Positions 44,127 to 52,816 of a stretch of DNA of 64,000 nt are shown here, in pieces. Under the pieces are notes generated by a model. The model was not told where the DNA came from. It saw only the letters and a program-made list of their open reading frames with translations, and did no database searches. Source of the DNA: Branchiibius sp. NY16-3462-2 (lineage in GTDB: Bacteria; Actinomycetota; Actinomycetes; Actinomycetales; Dermatophilaceae). The first letter of the stretch is position 1. Each line of letters opens with the position of its first letter. The DNA is taken from contig NZ_LVCF01000038.1 of NCBI RefSeq assembly GCF_001594145.1, forward strand, positions 186,001-250,000, in the 5' to 3' direction. The position numbers and the translations under genes were made by a program.

Positions 44127-44885
44127 TCAGTCGACCCACTGACTCCGCTGGGTCAACACGTCCTTCAGCAGGTCGGCGCGATCGGTAAGGATGCCGTCGA
44201 CACCCAGGTCCAGCAGTCGTGCCATGGTGTCCGCGTCATTCACCGTCCACACGTGCACCTTCACTCCGGCGGCGTGTGCCCGAGCAAGCAGCGACGGCGT
44301 GAGGATCCGCAACCGGCCGTGCCACTCGGGGATCTGCAGGATGTCGACTCCACCAAACGGCCTGTGCCGCAACGGTGTCCAGCGCAACAGTTTGGCGCCC
44401 GCGATGACCGACTGCCCCGCTGAGGTCACCACTGGTTGCGACAGCCGGGCCAGCACCGCCCGGCGCCGTTGATCGGAGAAGGCGGCCACACAGACGCGGT
44501 CGTGCGCCCGGTGTTTCTCGATGGTCGCGGCTAGGGGGCCGATCGCCGTACCTGCCTTGCAGTCGATGTTGACCCGCAGATCGGGCCAGGTCTCGAACAG
44601 CTCGTCCAGGGTGGGGATGGGCTGGGTGCCGCCGATCCGGGCTTGGCGTACGGCGCTCCACGGCAATGCGTTGATCGCCCCTGACCCGTCGCTCACCCGG
44701 TCCAGGGTGTCGTCATGGAAGGCGACCAACACGCCGTCGGCGGTCGCGTGCACATCGGTCTCGACGTACCGGTAGCCCAGGTCAACGGCCGCAGCGAAGG
44801 CGGCCCGGGAGTTCTCCCAGCCGTCACGGGAGAAGCCACGATGCGCCATCGCGATCGGGGCGGGCCAATCGAGGAAGCCGCTCAC
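44127..44885 (-). CDS. Glycerophosphodiester phosphodiesterase
   Basis: A 252-residue TIM-barrel phosphodiesterase that releases glycerol 3-phosphate from deacylated phospholipids. AMAHRGFSRDGWENSRAAFAAAVDLGYRYVETDVHATADGVLVAFHDDTLDR contains the HRG..EN, E-x-D and H..D catalytic/metal residues. The C-terminal VHVWTVNDADTMARLLDLGVDGILTDRADLL closes the barrel. No signal peptide is visible, so it should be cytosolic. GTG start 44885. Confidence 0.93.
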   Translation of the reverse strand: MSGFLDWPAPIAMAHRGFSRDGWENSRAAFAAAVDLGYRYVETDVHATADGVLVAFHDDTLDRVSDGSGAINALPWSAVRQARIGGTQPIPTLDELFETWPDLRVNIDCKAGTAIGPLAATIEKHRAHDRVCVAAFSDQRRRAVLARLSQPVVTSAGQSVIAGAKLLRWTPLRHRPFGGVDILQIPEWHGRLRILTPSLLARAHAAGVKVHVWTVNDADTMARLLDLGVDGILTDRADLLKDVLTQRSQWVD

Positions 44886-44918
44886 GCAGGGATTATGTCG
44901 CGCGGATACGCTCGCGGG

Positions 44919-45224
44919 GTGTCACTTAACCAGCAGGAGATGGTGATCACGAGCAGCGAACTGCAGGCCAACCTGTCGCTGTGCGGACTCAGCGTCGAGC
45001 AGGTCGCCGCGGACCTGGTGCTCGCTCCTGACTATGTCCGTTCACTGCTCGCACTCTCCGGCGCTCAGGATCCGGCCGACGTGTGGTTGCTGCGGGACTA
45101 CCTCGAGCAGGCGGTGGTCGACTCCGGCGGGACGCCACGGCCGTTCACCGTGCTCACCGAGGACAGCCGGCACCTGGCGCGCCGCTGGTTCCGGCTGCGC
45201 GAGGCGCCGCGCCACGCGTGGTGA
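44919..45224 (+). CDS. DUF2316 family protein
   Basis: A 101-residue protein of DUF2316, a small helix-turn-helix-like family of unknown function. The pattern ELQANLSLCGLSVEQVAADLVLAPDYVRSLLALSGAQDPADVWLLRDYLEQAV is diagnostic. The GTG start follows CTCGCGGG with no strong ribosome site; GATACG upstream may be a -10 box. The stop lies 3 bases from the convergent stop of a 116-residue HTH-like protein. Confidence 0.83.
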   Translation: MSLNQQEMVITSSELQANLSLCGLSVEQVAADLVLAPDYVRSLLALSGAQDPADVWLLRDYLEQAVVDSGGTPRPFTVLTEDSRHLARRWFRLREAPRHAW

Positions 45225-45227
45225 GGT

Positions 45228-45578
45228 TCAGGCGAAGGTGATCTGCAGGTCCGGGTTGCGCACCGCGGCGCGCGCCGCGGCGGTGCGGTGCCAGGCCGCG
45301 GTGTACCCCGCATAGCGTGGCAACGCCCGGATGAAGGAGCGGTCATCGGTGTAAACCGTCACCTGCTCCTGCTCGGACATTCCGCTCACGACGGCGTCAG
45401 TGAACCGGCCGATAGCCTCGACGACTTCCTGCAGGTCGTCGGGCAGGCGTTCGTCGCCGGCAAGAATCCGGCGAAGGCGCGGTACGTCGATCTCGAGCAG
45501 CCGTGCCGCGGCGACCTCGGACAGATCCAGCAGTTGCAGTGCACCGGTCAGTTCGGCCGATCGCAGAAGTGTTGCCAT
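45228..45578 (-). CDS. Small HTH-like hypothetical protein
   Basis: A 116-residue protein I cannot assign to a family. Residues 10-55 (LTGALQLLDLSEVAAARLLEIDVPRLRRILAGDERLPDDL) look like a helix-turn-helix similar in layout to XRE proteins and to the adjacent DUF2316 protein. The second half includes VTVYTDDRSF. Its strand matches the upstream XRE-MurA gene, separated by about 235 bases containing a small hairpin and an AT-rich patch (CTCTTTTTAGC near 45640). Confidence 0.6.
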   Translation of the reverse strand: MATLLRSAELTGALQLLDLSEVAAARLLEIDVPRLRRILAGDERLPDDLQEVVEAIGRFTDAVVSGMSEQEQVTVYTDDRSFIRALPRYAGYTAAWHRTAAARAAVRNPDLQITFA

Positions 45579-45711
45579 GTCACCAGCGTGGCAAACAAGT
45601 GACCTGCGTCACGTCCTACGAAGCGACTGAAATTCATCCTCTTTTTAGCGGAGGTAAAGGAGTCGTTCACTTGCGCAATCGTTCCGCGGCCTCCGGCTGC
45701 GCGCTCCGCCG

Positions 45712-45729
45712 CGCGATTAATCAATCGCG
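45712..45729. terminator. Hairpin beyond the XRE-MurA stop
   Basis: CGCGATT pairs with AATCGCG across AATC, about 85 bases past the murA-like stop on the minus strand. It is short, without a T-run, and may be incidental. The rest of the 45579-45813 gap shows repetitive GCTGCGCTCCG-like sequence and no gene. Confidence 0.35.
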
Positions 45730-45813
45730 GAGCTGTCTGCCGCGATTCGTCGACCTCGCTGCTACGGCGCCGACTCCGCTGCGCTCCGTCGACACCTACG
45801 CGCTCGCTCCTCC

Positions 45814-47379
45814 TCAATCGCGGAAGGCTTGTATGTCCGCGCCGATCTCGTTCAGCCGCGAGAACAGCTCCTCGTAGCCACGATTGATCACGTAGATGTT
45901 GCGCAGCACGGACTCGCCGGGCGCCGCCAGCATCGCCAGCAGGATCACCACTCCCGGGCGCAGGGCCGGCGGGCACATGATCTCCGCCGAGCGCCACTTG
46001 GGTGTCGGGCCGTTGATCAGGATCTTGTGCGGGTCCATCAACCGCACGTTCGCGCCGAGCGTCCCCAGCTCGGTCAGGTAGATCGCGCGGTTCTCGTAGA
46101 CCCAGTCGTGGATCAGCGTCTCGCCGTTGGCCATCGCAGCAATCACCGCGAAGAACGGCAGGTTGTCGATATTGACGCCGGGGAACGGCATCGGGTGGAT
46201 CTTGTCCTTGGGCGCGGTCAGCGTCGAGGGGATCGTGGTCAGATCCACCAGGCGCGTCGCGCCGTTGGCCGAGGTGTATTCGTCGCTGGTCTCGTACTTC
46301 AACCCCATGTCGGCCAGGATCGTCAGCTCGATCTCCATGAACTCGATTGGCACCCGGCGGATCGTGATCTGCGAGTCGGTGACGATCGCCGCGGTCAGCA
46401 GCGACATCGCCTCGATCGGGTCCTCCGAGGGGCTGTACTCGATGTCCACGTCGATCTCTTCGACCCCGCGAACGGTCAGCGTCGTCGTCCCGATGCCCTC
46501 GACCTGCACACCCAGTTCGCCCAGGAAGTAGCACAGGTCCTGGACCATGTAGTTCGGGCTGGCGTTGCGGATGATCGTCGTGCCCGGGTAGCGCGCGGCG
46601 GCGAACAACGCGTTCTCGGTGACCGTGTCCCCGCGCTCGATCAGGATGATCGGCCGCGTCGGGTGCACCGAGCGGTCGACCTTGGCGTTGTAGTGCCCGT
46701 CGCGCGGAACCACGTCCAGCCCGAAAGACCGCAGTGCGTGCAGGTGCGGCTCCACCGTGCGCTCACCCAGGTCGCAACCACCCTGCATCGGCAGCTTGAA
46801 CTCATCGAACTCGTGCAGCAACGGCCCGAGGAACATCAAGATAGTGCGCGTACGCCGAGCCGCGGCTTCATCCATCGCCTCCAGTTCCAGCCGGGCCGGG
46901 GGAGTGATCTCCAGATCAGAGGAGTCCGGCAGCCAGCGGGTCTTCACTCCGATGGAGTTGAGCACCTCGGTGATCCGGTTGACCTCTTCGATCCGGGCCA
47001 GGCTGCGCAGGGTCGTCTTGCCCTTGTTCAGCAGCGCGGCGCACAGGCAGGCGACTCCGGCGTTCTTGCTGGAGCGCACATCGATCGTGCCGGACAGCTG
47101 ACGACCACCATTGATCCGCAGGTTGATCGGCCGGTTCGGATCGGGCAGTCCGACGACGTCGGTGTCCAGGGCCTCACTGATCCGGGTCAGCATCTCCAGA
47201 CTGACGTTCTGCTTGCCCTGCTCGATGCGCGCGATCGCGCTCTGGGACGTCTGCAGCGCCTCGGCCAACTCGGCCTGCGTCAGCTTCTTGTGCATCCGCG
47301 CGTCACGGACCAGACCTCCGATACGCGACAGCGTCTGCGCCGTCGATTCGGAGGCAGTAGTCGTCAAGGTGTCGGTCAT
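45814..47379 (-). CDS. XRE DNA-binding domain fused to MurA-like enolpyruvyl transferase
   Basis: A 521-residue protein. Residues about 20-80 are an XRE helix-turn-helix (RDARMHKKLTQAELAEALQTSQSAIARIEQGKQNVSLEMLTRISEAL). Residues 85-521 are UDP-GlcNAc 1-carboxyvinyltransferase: Lys105 in SSKNAG and Cys202-Arg207 in GGCDLGER match E. coli MurA Lys22, Cys115 and Arg120, and IYVINRGYEEL keeps the Arg397 region. The Asp305 loop differs (FPGVNIDNLPF against FPTDMQAQF), though an Asp can be aligned. It may be active in peptidoglycan precursor synthesis or sense its substrate. ATG 47379 lies 14 bases past a perfect palindrome. Confidence 0.88.
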   Translation of the reverse strand: MTDTLTTTASESTAQTLSRIGGLVRDARMHKKLTQAELAEALQTSQSAIARIEQGKQNVSLEMLTRISEALDTDVVGLPDPNRPINLRINGGRQLSGTIDVRSSKNAGVACLCAALLNKGKTTLRSLARIEEVNRITEVLNSIGVKTRWLPDSSDLEITPPARLELEAMDEAAARRTRTILMFLGPLLHEFDEFKLPMQGGCDLGERTVEPHLHALRSFGLDVVPRDGHYNAKVDRSVHPTRPIILIERGDTVTENALFAAARYPGTTIIRNASPNYMVQDLCYFLGELGVQVEGIGTTTLTVRGVEEIDVDIEYSPSEDPIEAMSLLTAAIVTDSQITIRRVPIEFMEIELTILADMGLKYETSDEYTSANGATRLVDLTTIPSTLTAPKDKIHPMPFPGVNIDNLPFFAVIAAMANGETLIHDWVYENRAIYLTELGTLGANVRLMDPHKILINGPTPKWRSAEIMCPPALRPGVVILLAMLAAPGESVLRNIYVINRGYEELFSRLNEIGADIQAFRD

Positions 47380-47393
47380 GCGGACCAATGTAA

Positions 47394-47405
47394 CTCATAT
47401 ATGAG
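47394..47405. promoter_or_regulatory. Palindrome CTCATATATGAG at the XRE-MurA promoter
   Basis: A perfect 12-bp AT-rich palindrome 14 bases upstream of the start on the minus strand. Its TATATG could also serve as the -10 box, so binding by the protein's own XRE domain would block transcription. Confidence 0.6.
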
Positions 47406-47408
47406 ATA

Positions 47409-47448
47409 AGGCCGATCGCCCGACACGCGTGTGTCGGGCGATCGGCCT
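47409..47448 (-). terminator. Perfect 18-bp stem terminator after fadB
   Basis: AGGCCGATCGCCCGACAC pairs perfectly with GTGTCGGGCGATCGGCCT across GCGT. Reading the minus strand it begins about 40 bases past the fadB stop and is followed by TTATCTCATAT, giving a few Ts. It separates fadB from the XRE-MurA promoter. Confidence 0.85.
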
Positions 47449-47488
47449 CAACGGACTGGGTCATATGCCCCAGGTGGTATGACCAGGG

Positions 47489-49597
47489 TCACGCACCGGT
47501 CGGCACGGAGGCAACGCCCGCCGGCAGGAAGCGCTGTCCGTTGACCTTCTCGGAGACGCCGAGACGGTCCAGCAACGGCGTCACGCCACCGTTCCAGAAC
47601 GGGAATCCGGCGCCGGTGATCATCGCCAGGTCGATGTCCTGGGGCGCCGCGACGACACCCTCCTTCAGCATCAGGCCAACCTCCTGCGCCAACGCGTCCA
47701 GCGTCTGCTCCCGCACCTGCTCGCTGGTCAGCACGACCGGGTTGGCCGGTGCCTCGAACAGTTCCAGCACCGACGGGTCGACCTTGCCGTCGGGACCGTA
47801 GAAGCCGGGCTTCTTGGCCTCGACGACCTTCGCCAGGTTCGGCGAGGTGTAGAAGCGGTCGGGGAAGGCGCCGTGCAGCGTCTCGTTGTTGTGCAATGCG
47901 ATCGCCGGACCGACCAGGCCGATCAGCACGAACGGCGGCATCGGAGCGATCCCGGCGAACGCCGCGTCCGCGACCTCGATCGGGGTGCCCTCGTCGACAA
48001 TCTTGCCGACCTCACCCATGAACCGGCCCAGCAGGCGGTTCACCACGAACGAGGGCGAGTTCTTGACCAGGATGCAGGTCTTACCCAGACCCTTGCCGGT
48101 CGCGAACGCCGTCGCCAGGGTGGCGTCGTCGGTGTGCTCGCTCTTGATGATCTCCACCAGCGGCATCACGGCCACCGGGTTGAAGAAGTGGAAGCCGACG
48201 ACCCGCTCCGGGTGCTTCAGGTCGGCCGCCATCTCGGTAATGTCCAGCGACGAGGTGTTCGTGGCCAGGATGCACTCGGGGGAGATGACCTCCTCGCACT
48301 GGGCGAAGACCGTCTTCTTGACCGACATCTCCTCGAACACGGCCTCGATCACGAAGTCCGCGTCCGCGAACGCCGCCTTGGACGTCGAACCGGTGACGAT
48401 GCCCTTGAGGAAGTTGGCCTTGTCCGGGTTGACCCGGCCCTTCTCGGCCAGCTTGTCGACCTCGGCGTGCACGTACGCCACGCCCTTGTCGACGCGGTCC
48501 TGGTCCAGGTCGGTCAGGACGACCGGCACACCGAGCCGGCGGGCGAACAGCAACGCCATCTGGCTGGCCATCAGGCCCGCACCGACGATGCCGATCTTGG
48601 TGACCTTGCGGGCCAGCGACTTGTCGGGAGCGCCCGCCGGCCGCTTGGCCCGCTTCTGCACCAGGTCGAAGGCGTACAGGCCGGCGCGCAGCTCGTCGGA
48701 CATGATCAGGTCGCCCAGCGCCTGGTTCTCGGCTTCGAACGCGTCCTCGCGGGTCGCCGTACGGGCCGAGGCGATCAGGTCCAGCGCACGGTAGGGCGCC
48801 GGAGCAGCGCCACCCACGCGCGCATCGACCTGCTTGCGCGCCTCGGCGAGCGTGCCCTCCCAGGTCGCCTCGCTGAAGTCGACCTCCGGGCGCTGCACCT
48901 GCTCACGGCCGGCGATCACGTCGGCGGCGAACTTCAGCGAGTCCTCCAGGAAGGTGACCGGCTCGAAGATCTTGTCGGCGACGCCGAGCTTGAATGCGGC
49001 CGGGCCGTTCAGCATCCGGTTGTTGGACAGCGGGTTGGAGACGATGAGCGTCAGAGCGTTCTGTACGCCGATCAGCCGGGGCAGCAGGTAGGTCCCGCCC
49101 CAGCCGGGCACCAGACCCAGGAAGCACTCCGGGGTCGCATACGCCGGGACACCGGAGGAGATGGTGCGGTAGTCGGCGTAGAGCGGCAGCTCGACACCGC
49201 CGCCCATCGACGCACCGTTGATGAAGCCGAACGTCGGCACCGGCAGGTCCGCCAGCTTGCTGAACGTCGCGTGGCCCATCCGCGCGATCTCCAGCGCCTG
49301 GTCCTTCGAATAGATGGCCGGGACCGCGGTCAGGTCGGCACCGACGGCGAAGATGAACGGCTTGCCGGTGACGCCGACACCGACGATCTCCTTGGCCGCG
49401 GCGCGCTCGCCGATGGTGTCCAGGGCTGCAGACAGTTCCGAGAGGCCCTGGGCGCCAAAGGAGTTGGGCTTGGTGTGGTCGAACCCGTTGTCGAGGGTGA
49501 TCAGCACGAAGGTGCCCTCACCGCCGGGCAGGGTGATGTCCTGCACGTGCGCGTGGGTCACGACCTCATCGACGGTGGGAAGTGCGGTGGTGGTCAT
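47489..49597 (-). CDS. fadB: Fatty-acid oxidation multifunctional enzyme (enoyl-CoA hydratase/3-hydroxyacyl-CoA dehydrogenase)
   Basis: A 702-residue beta-oxidation enzyme. The N-terminal crotonase domain has FAVGADLTAVP and FINGASMGGGVELPLYADYR with the oxyanion-hole glycines and ECFLGLVPGWGG with the catalytic Glu. The dehydrogenase part has KIGIVGAGLMASQMALLFARR (NAD loop), ATNTSSLDITEMA, HPERVVGFHFFNPVAVMPLVEII with catalytic His, and C-terminal helical domains. ATG 49597 is preceded by GAGAGG; the next gene upstream ends 2 bases before it, so it forms an operon with the thiolase. Confidence 0.93.
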   Translation of the reverse strand: MTTTALPTVDEVVTHAHVQDITLPGGEGTFVLITLDNGFDHTKPNSFGAQGLSELSAALDTIGERAAAKEIVGVGVTGKPFIFAVGADLTAVPAIYSKDQALEIARMGHATFSKLADLPVPTFGFINGASMGGGVELPLYADYRTISSGVPAYATPECFLGLVPGWGGTYLLPRLIGVQNALTLIVSNPLSNNRMLNGPAAFKLGVADKIFEPVTFLEDSLKFAADVIAGREQVQRPEVDFSEATWEGTLAEARKQVDARVGGAAPAPYRALDLIASARTATREDAFEAENQALGDLIMSDELRAGLYAFDLVQKRAKRPAGAPDKSLARKVTKIGIVGAGLMASQMALLFARRLGVPVVLTDLDQDRVDKGVAYVHAEVDKLAEKGRVNPDKANFLKGIVTGSTSKAAFADADFVIEAVFEEMSVKKTVFAQCEEVISPECILATNTSSLDITEMAADLKHPERVVGFHFFNPVAVMPLVEIIKSEHTDDATLATAFATGKGLGKTCILVKNSPSFVVNRLLGRFMGEVGKIVDEGTPIEVADAAFAGIAPMPPFVLIGLVGPAIALHNNETLHGAFPDRFYTSPNLAKVVEAKKPGFYGPDGKVDPSVLELFEAPANPVVLTSEQVREQTLDALAQEVGLMLKEGVVAAPQDIDLAMITGAGFPFWNGGVTPLLDRLGVSEKVNGQRFLPAGVASVPTGA

Positions 49598-49598
49598 G

Positions 49599-50840
49599 TC
49601 AGGCAACCTCTCCCGCAGCAGCGGAGCTGCTGACGCTCGAAACGTAGTCCTTGTGGTGCGGGTTCTCCCAGATGACGCTGCCGCCCATACCCAGGCCGAT
49701 ACACATCGCGGTCAGGCCGTAGCGCACCTCCGGGTGCTCCTCGAACTCCCGGGACAACTGGGTCATCAGCCGCACACCGGAGGAGGCCAGCGGGTGGCCG
49801 GTGGCGATGGCGCCGCCCCACGGGTTGACGCGCTCGTCGTCCTGGTCGATACCGAAGTGGTCCAGGAAGGCCAGGACCTGCACGGCGAACGCCTCGTTGA
49901 GCTCGAAGAGGCCGATGTCCTCGATCGTGAGGCCGGTCTTCTCCAGTGCCTTCTCGGTCGCCGGGACCGGGCCGACACCCATGACCTCGGGCTCGACGCC
50001 GACGAAGGCGTAACCCACCAGGCGCATACCGATCGGCAGGCCGAGTTCGGTCGCTGCTTCCTCGGAGGCCAGGATGCACGCAGTCGCACCGTCGTTGAGG
50101 CCGGCCGCGTTACCCGCGGTCACGTGCCCGTGCGCGCGGAACGGGGTCTTCAGGTGCGCCAGGTCCTCCAGCGTCGTACCCGGACGCGGCGGTTCGTCCT
50201 GTACCGCCAGACCCCAGCCCTTCTCCTGGTGCTGGGTCGCAACGGGCACCAGGTCGGTCTGGATCTTGCCGTTGGCGTAGGCCTTGGCCAGCTTCTCCTG
50301 GCTGCCGACGGCGAACGCGTCGCAGCGCTCCTTGGTGATGGCCGGGAACCGGTCGTGCAGGTTCTCGGCCGTGGAGCCCATGACCAGGGCGGAGGGGTCC
50401 ACGATCTTCTCGGCGACGATGCGCGGGTTGGGGTCGACGCCCTCACCCATCGGGTGACGGCCCATGTGCTCGACGCCGCCGGCGATCGCCACGTCGTACG
50501 CGCCGAAGGCGATCGAGGAGGCGGTGTTGGTGACCGCGGTCATCGCGCCGGCGCACATCCGGTCCACCGAGTAACCCGGGGTGGACTTGGGCAGGCCGGA
50601 CAGCAGAGCAGCGGTACGACCCAGGGTCAGGCCCTGGTCGCCGATCTGGGTGGTCGCCGCGATGGCGACCTCTTCGACCTTCTCGGCCGGCAACTGCGGG
50701 TTGCGGCGCAGCAGGTCACGGATGCATTTGATGACGAGGTCGTCGGCGCGGGTCTGGGCGTAGATGCCCTTCTCCCCGGCCTTGCCGAACGGGGTACGAA
50801 CCCCATCGACGAATACGACTTCCGAGAGCGTGCGGGGCAC
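49599..50840 (-). CDS. fadA: Acetyl-CoA acyltransferase (thiolase)
   Basis: A 413-residue thiolase completing each beta-oxidation cycle. DRMCAGAMTAV holds the acyl-accepting Cys, ELNEAFAVQVLAF and GGAIATGHPLASSG the catalytic His residues, and AMCIGLGMGGSVIWE the second Cys. It starts at GTG 50838-50840 and lies upstream of, and nearly touches, fadB, together forming the trifunctional-type alpha2beta2 complex genes. The 50-base gap to the RNase D gene has no clear hairpin. Confidence 0.94.
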   Translation of the reverse strand: MPRTLSEVVFVDGVRTPFGKAGEKGIYAQTRADDLVIKCIRDLLRRNPQLPAEKVEEVAIAATTQIGDQGLTLGRTAALLSGLPKSTPGYSVDRMCAGAMTAVTNTASSIAFGAYDVAIAGGVEHMGRHPMGEGVDPNPRIVAEKIVDPSALVMGSTAENLHDRFPAITKERCDAFAVGSQEKLAKAYANGKIQTDLVPVATQHQEKGWGLAVQDEPPRPGTTLEDLAHLKTPFRAHGHVTAGNAAGLNDGATACILASEEAATELGLPIGMRLVGYAFVGVEPEVMGVGPVPATEKALEKTGLTIEDIGLFELNEAFAVQVLAFLDHFGIDQDDERVNPWGGAIATGHPLASSGVRLMTQLSREFEEHPEVRYGLTAMCIGLGMGGSVIWENPHHKDYVSSVSSSAAAGEVA

Positions 50841-50890
50841 GGTGCCTCCAACGGTGAGACGACGGGAACGCCCCTATCCTATCGCCCTTG

Positions 50891-52162
50891 TTACTCGCCA
50901 GTAGCAGTGTCCGGTGCGGGCTCGGCCGTTGCGGCTTCCCTGATCACCGGGAGGGTCAGGTCGACCTGCCACGGACGGGCGCCACGCTCGGTGAGAAAAC
51001 TGCGAATCGTGTTGTCGTCCAACGGATCTGGTAGTTGCCACAGGATCCGGCGAAGCGTATCCGGCTGCAGGATGTTCTCGACCGGCACGTGGCGTTCCTC
51101 GCTGATCGCCCCCAGTTGCTCCCGGGCGGACGCCAGGCGGGCGGCGGCGGCCGGATCCCGGTCGCCCCAGGACCGGGCCGGCGGGGGTGCGTCGGTGCGC
51201 GGCGGCGGACCGGGCAGGTCCGCGGCGGGCAGGACGTCAGCCCGACGTACGGCGTCCAGCCAGTCGCGCTGGTAGCGCGGCACGCCCGTGTGGGCGGGTC
51301 GGGCCTTCCCGCGCCGGGAGGTCGCATCGGTGCGGATCGCGGCCAGGTCGGCGGCGCTCTTAGGGTCCTGTTTGGCGACCTCGATCAGCACGGCGTCCGG
51401 CAGCACCCGGCCAGGGGAGGTGTCGCGATCCTGGGCGATGCGGTCACGGGTCTGCCACAACTCGCGGACCCGGCCCATGACGCGCCGGTCCCGCACCGTA
51501 TGCAGACCGGAGGTGCGCCGCCACGGGTCCTCCCGGACCGGCGGACCGGTGAAATGGGTCAGGGCCTCGAAGTCCTGCAACGCCCAGTCGAGTTTGTCCT
51601 GGGACTGTAGGTCGGCGTACATCGCATCACGCACCTCGACCAGCAACTCCACGTCGAGCGCGGCGTACCGCAGCCACGGCTCGGGTAGCGGGCGGATCGA
51701 CCAGTCCGCCGCAGAGTGCTCCTTGGCCAGGCTCACGCCCAGGTAGTGCTCGATGACCGCGGCCAGGCCGACCCGGGGCAACCCTGCCAGGCGGGCGCCG
51801 ACCTCGGTGTCGAACAGGCTCGCCGGCCGCAACCCGACCTCGGCCAGGCACGCCAGGTCCTGGGTTGCGGCATGCAGGATCCATTCGGCGCCGCCGATGG
51901 CGTCCTGGACCGGCGACAGGTCGGGGATGGCGGCGGGATCGAAAAGGAACGTGCCGCTGCCGGTCCGGCGCAGTTGCACCAGATAGGCGCGGTTGCCGTA
52001 GCGGTAGCCGGAGGCGCGCTCGGCGTCGATGGCGATCGGGCCGGTTCCGGCCGCGATGGCATCGGCCGCGGTGAGGAGGTCGCGTTCGGTGGCGGTGACC
52101 GGGGGAAGGCCGTCGCGCGGCTCTTCCAGCACGGGGAAGTTCTCGGTGTCGTCAGCCACCAT
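50891..52162 (-). CDS. rnd: Ribonuclease D-like 3'-5' exonuclease with HRDC domain
   Basis: A 423-residue DEDD-family exonuclease. IAIDAERASGYRYGNRAYLVQL is Exo I (DxE), WILHAATQDLACL Exo II, and HSAADWSIRPLPEPWLRYAALDVELL Exo III with the YxxxD motif. An HRDC domain follows near residues 220-300, then a Pro-rich linker and a C-terminal conserved helical region. It would trim tRNA or other RNA 3' ends. ATG 52162 shares a base with the DUF3000 stop, so the two are coupled. Confidence 0.9.
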   Translation of the reverse strand: MVADDTENFPVLEEPRDGLPPVTATERDLLTAADAIAAGTGPIAIDAERASGYRYGNRAYLVQLRRTGSGTFLFDPAAIPDLSPVQDAIGGAEWILHAATQDLACLAEVGLRPASLFDTEVGARLAGLPRVGLAAVIEHYLGVSLAKEHSAADWSIRPLPEPWLRYAALDVELLVEVRDAMYADLQSQDKLDWALQDFEALTHFTGPPVREDPWRRTSGLHTVRDRRVMGRVRELWQTRDRIAQDRDTSPGRVLPDAVLIEVAKQDPKSAADLAAIRTDATSRRGKARPAHTGVPRYQRDWLDAVRRADVLPAADLPGPPPRTDAPPPARSWGDRDPAAAARLASAREQLGAISEERHVPVENILQPDTLRRILWQLPDPLDDNTIRSFLTERGARPWQVDLTLPVIREAATAEPAPDTATGE

Positions 52163-52779
52163 CAGCGGCGCGGTCGGGGTAGCGCGATGACGCCTTCCGG
52201 GAGCGGCGGCAGTCCGGCGAGGGTGCACAGCAGACCGACCCACGCGTGCAGATGGGTCGTGAGCTCGAGCTCAGTGGGTGACCACGAAGCGCGCACCTCG
52301 ATCTCGGTGCTGGTCCCGCTCTCGCTCAGCCCGCCGTACCCACTGGACACCACATGGGTGACCGTGCCGGAGGGCGCGTGGAACTGGGCCTCGTGGCTGC
52401 CGAGCGACTCCAGGAGCCAACTCCAGCCGACGTCGTTGAGCAGCGGGTCCTCGCCCAGTTCGGGTTCGAGGCTGGCGCGGGCGAACGTGACCACGCGCCA
52501 CGCGCCCTGCCACGGCTCGGGCGCCGCCGGGTCGTGCAGCACCACGAACCGGCCGGAGGCGAGTTCGTGCTCCTCCTCCGGACTGTCGGGCGCCAGCACG
52601 TCGGCGGTCAGGGCCATGGCGTACGGCGCGACCCGGCTGGGTGCCGGGACCTCGGTCAGCACTACCTCGGGGCGAACGGCCACTCCCGCCAGGTCGTGAA
52701 CGACCTGGTCGAACGTCGACTCGGGAGTCGAACTGATGTCTCTGCTCGGCACCTGATCAGCGTAGGTCGCTGCGCCCAT
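52162..52779 (-). CDS. DUF3000 family protein
   Basis: A 205-residue actinobacterial protein of DUF3000, function unknown. VRPEVVLTEVPAPSRVAPYAMALTADV and GRFVVLHDPAAPEPWQGAWRVVTFARASLEPEL are characteristic. ATG 52779 is my choice; a GTG at 52752 is an alternative, and neither has a strong ribosome site. It is divergent from hemE across 37 bases, and sits between rnd and hemE as in M. tuberculosis (recalled Rv2681/Rv2680/Rv2678c). Confidence 0.83.
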   Translation of the reverse strand: MGAATYADQVPSRDISSTPESTFDQVVHDLAGVAVRPEVVLTEVPAPSRVAPYAMALTADVLAPDSPEEEHELASGRFVVLHDPAAPEPWQGAWRVVTFARASLEPELGEDPLLNDVGWSWLLESLGSHEAQFHAPSGTVTHVVSSGYGGLSESGTSTEIEVRASWSPTELELTTHLHAWVGLLCTLAGLPPLPEGVIALPRPRR

Positions 52780-52816
52780 GGGATGTGGCAACGGCGCGCC
52801 GTGCGACGATCGCCCG

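Noticed and set aside
44100..44160. GACCCA/TGGGTC stem between dxs and GDPD as a terminator
   Set aside because: It lies mostly inside the GDPD coding end, has a six-base stem and is not distinguishable from chance.
45829..47409. Long plus-strand frame antisense to the XRE-MurA gene
   Set aside because: The minus-strand protein has intact MurA motifs; the antisense product is Arg/Gln/His-rich without domains.
47873..49633. Long plus-strand frame antisense to fadB
   Set aside because: FadB is complete on the other strand; the frame is a codon-bias shadow.
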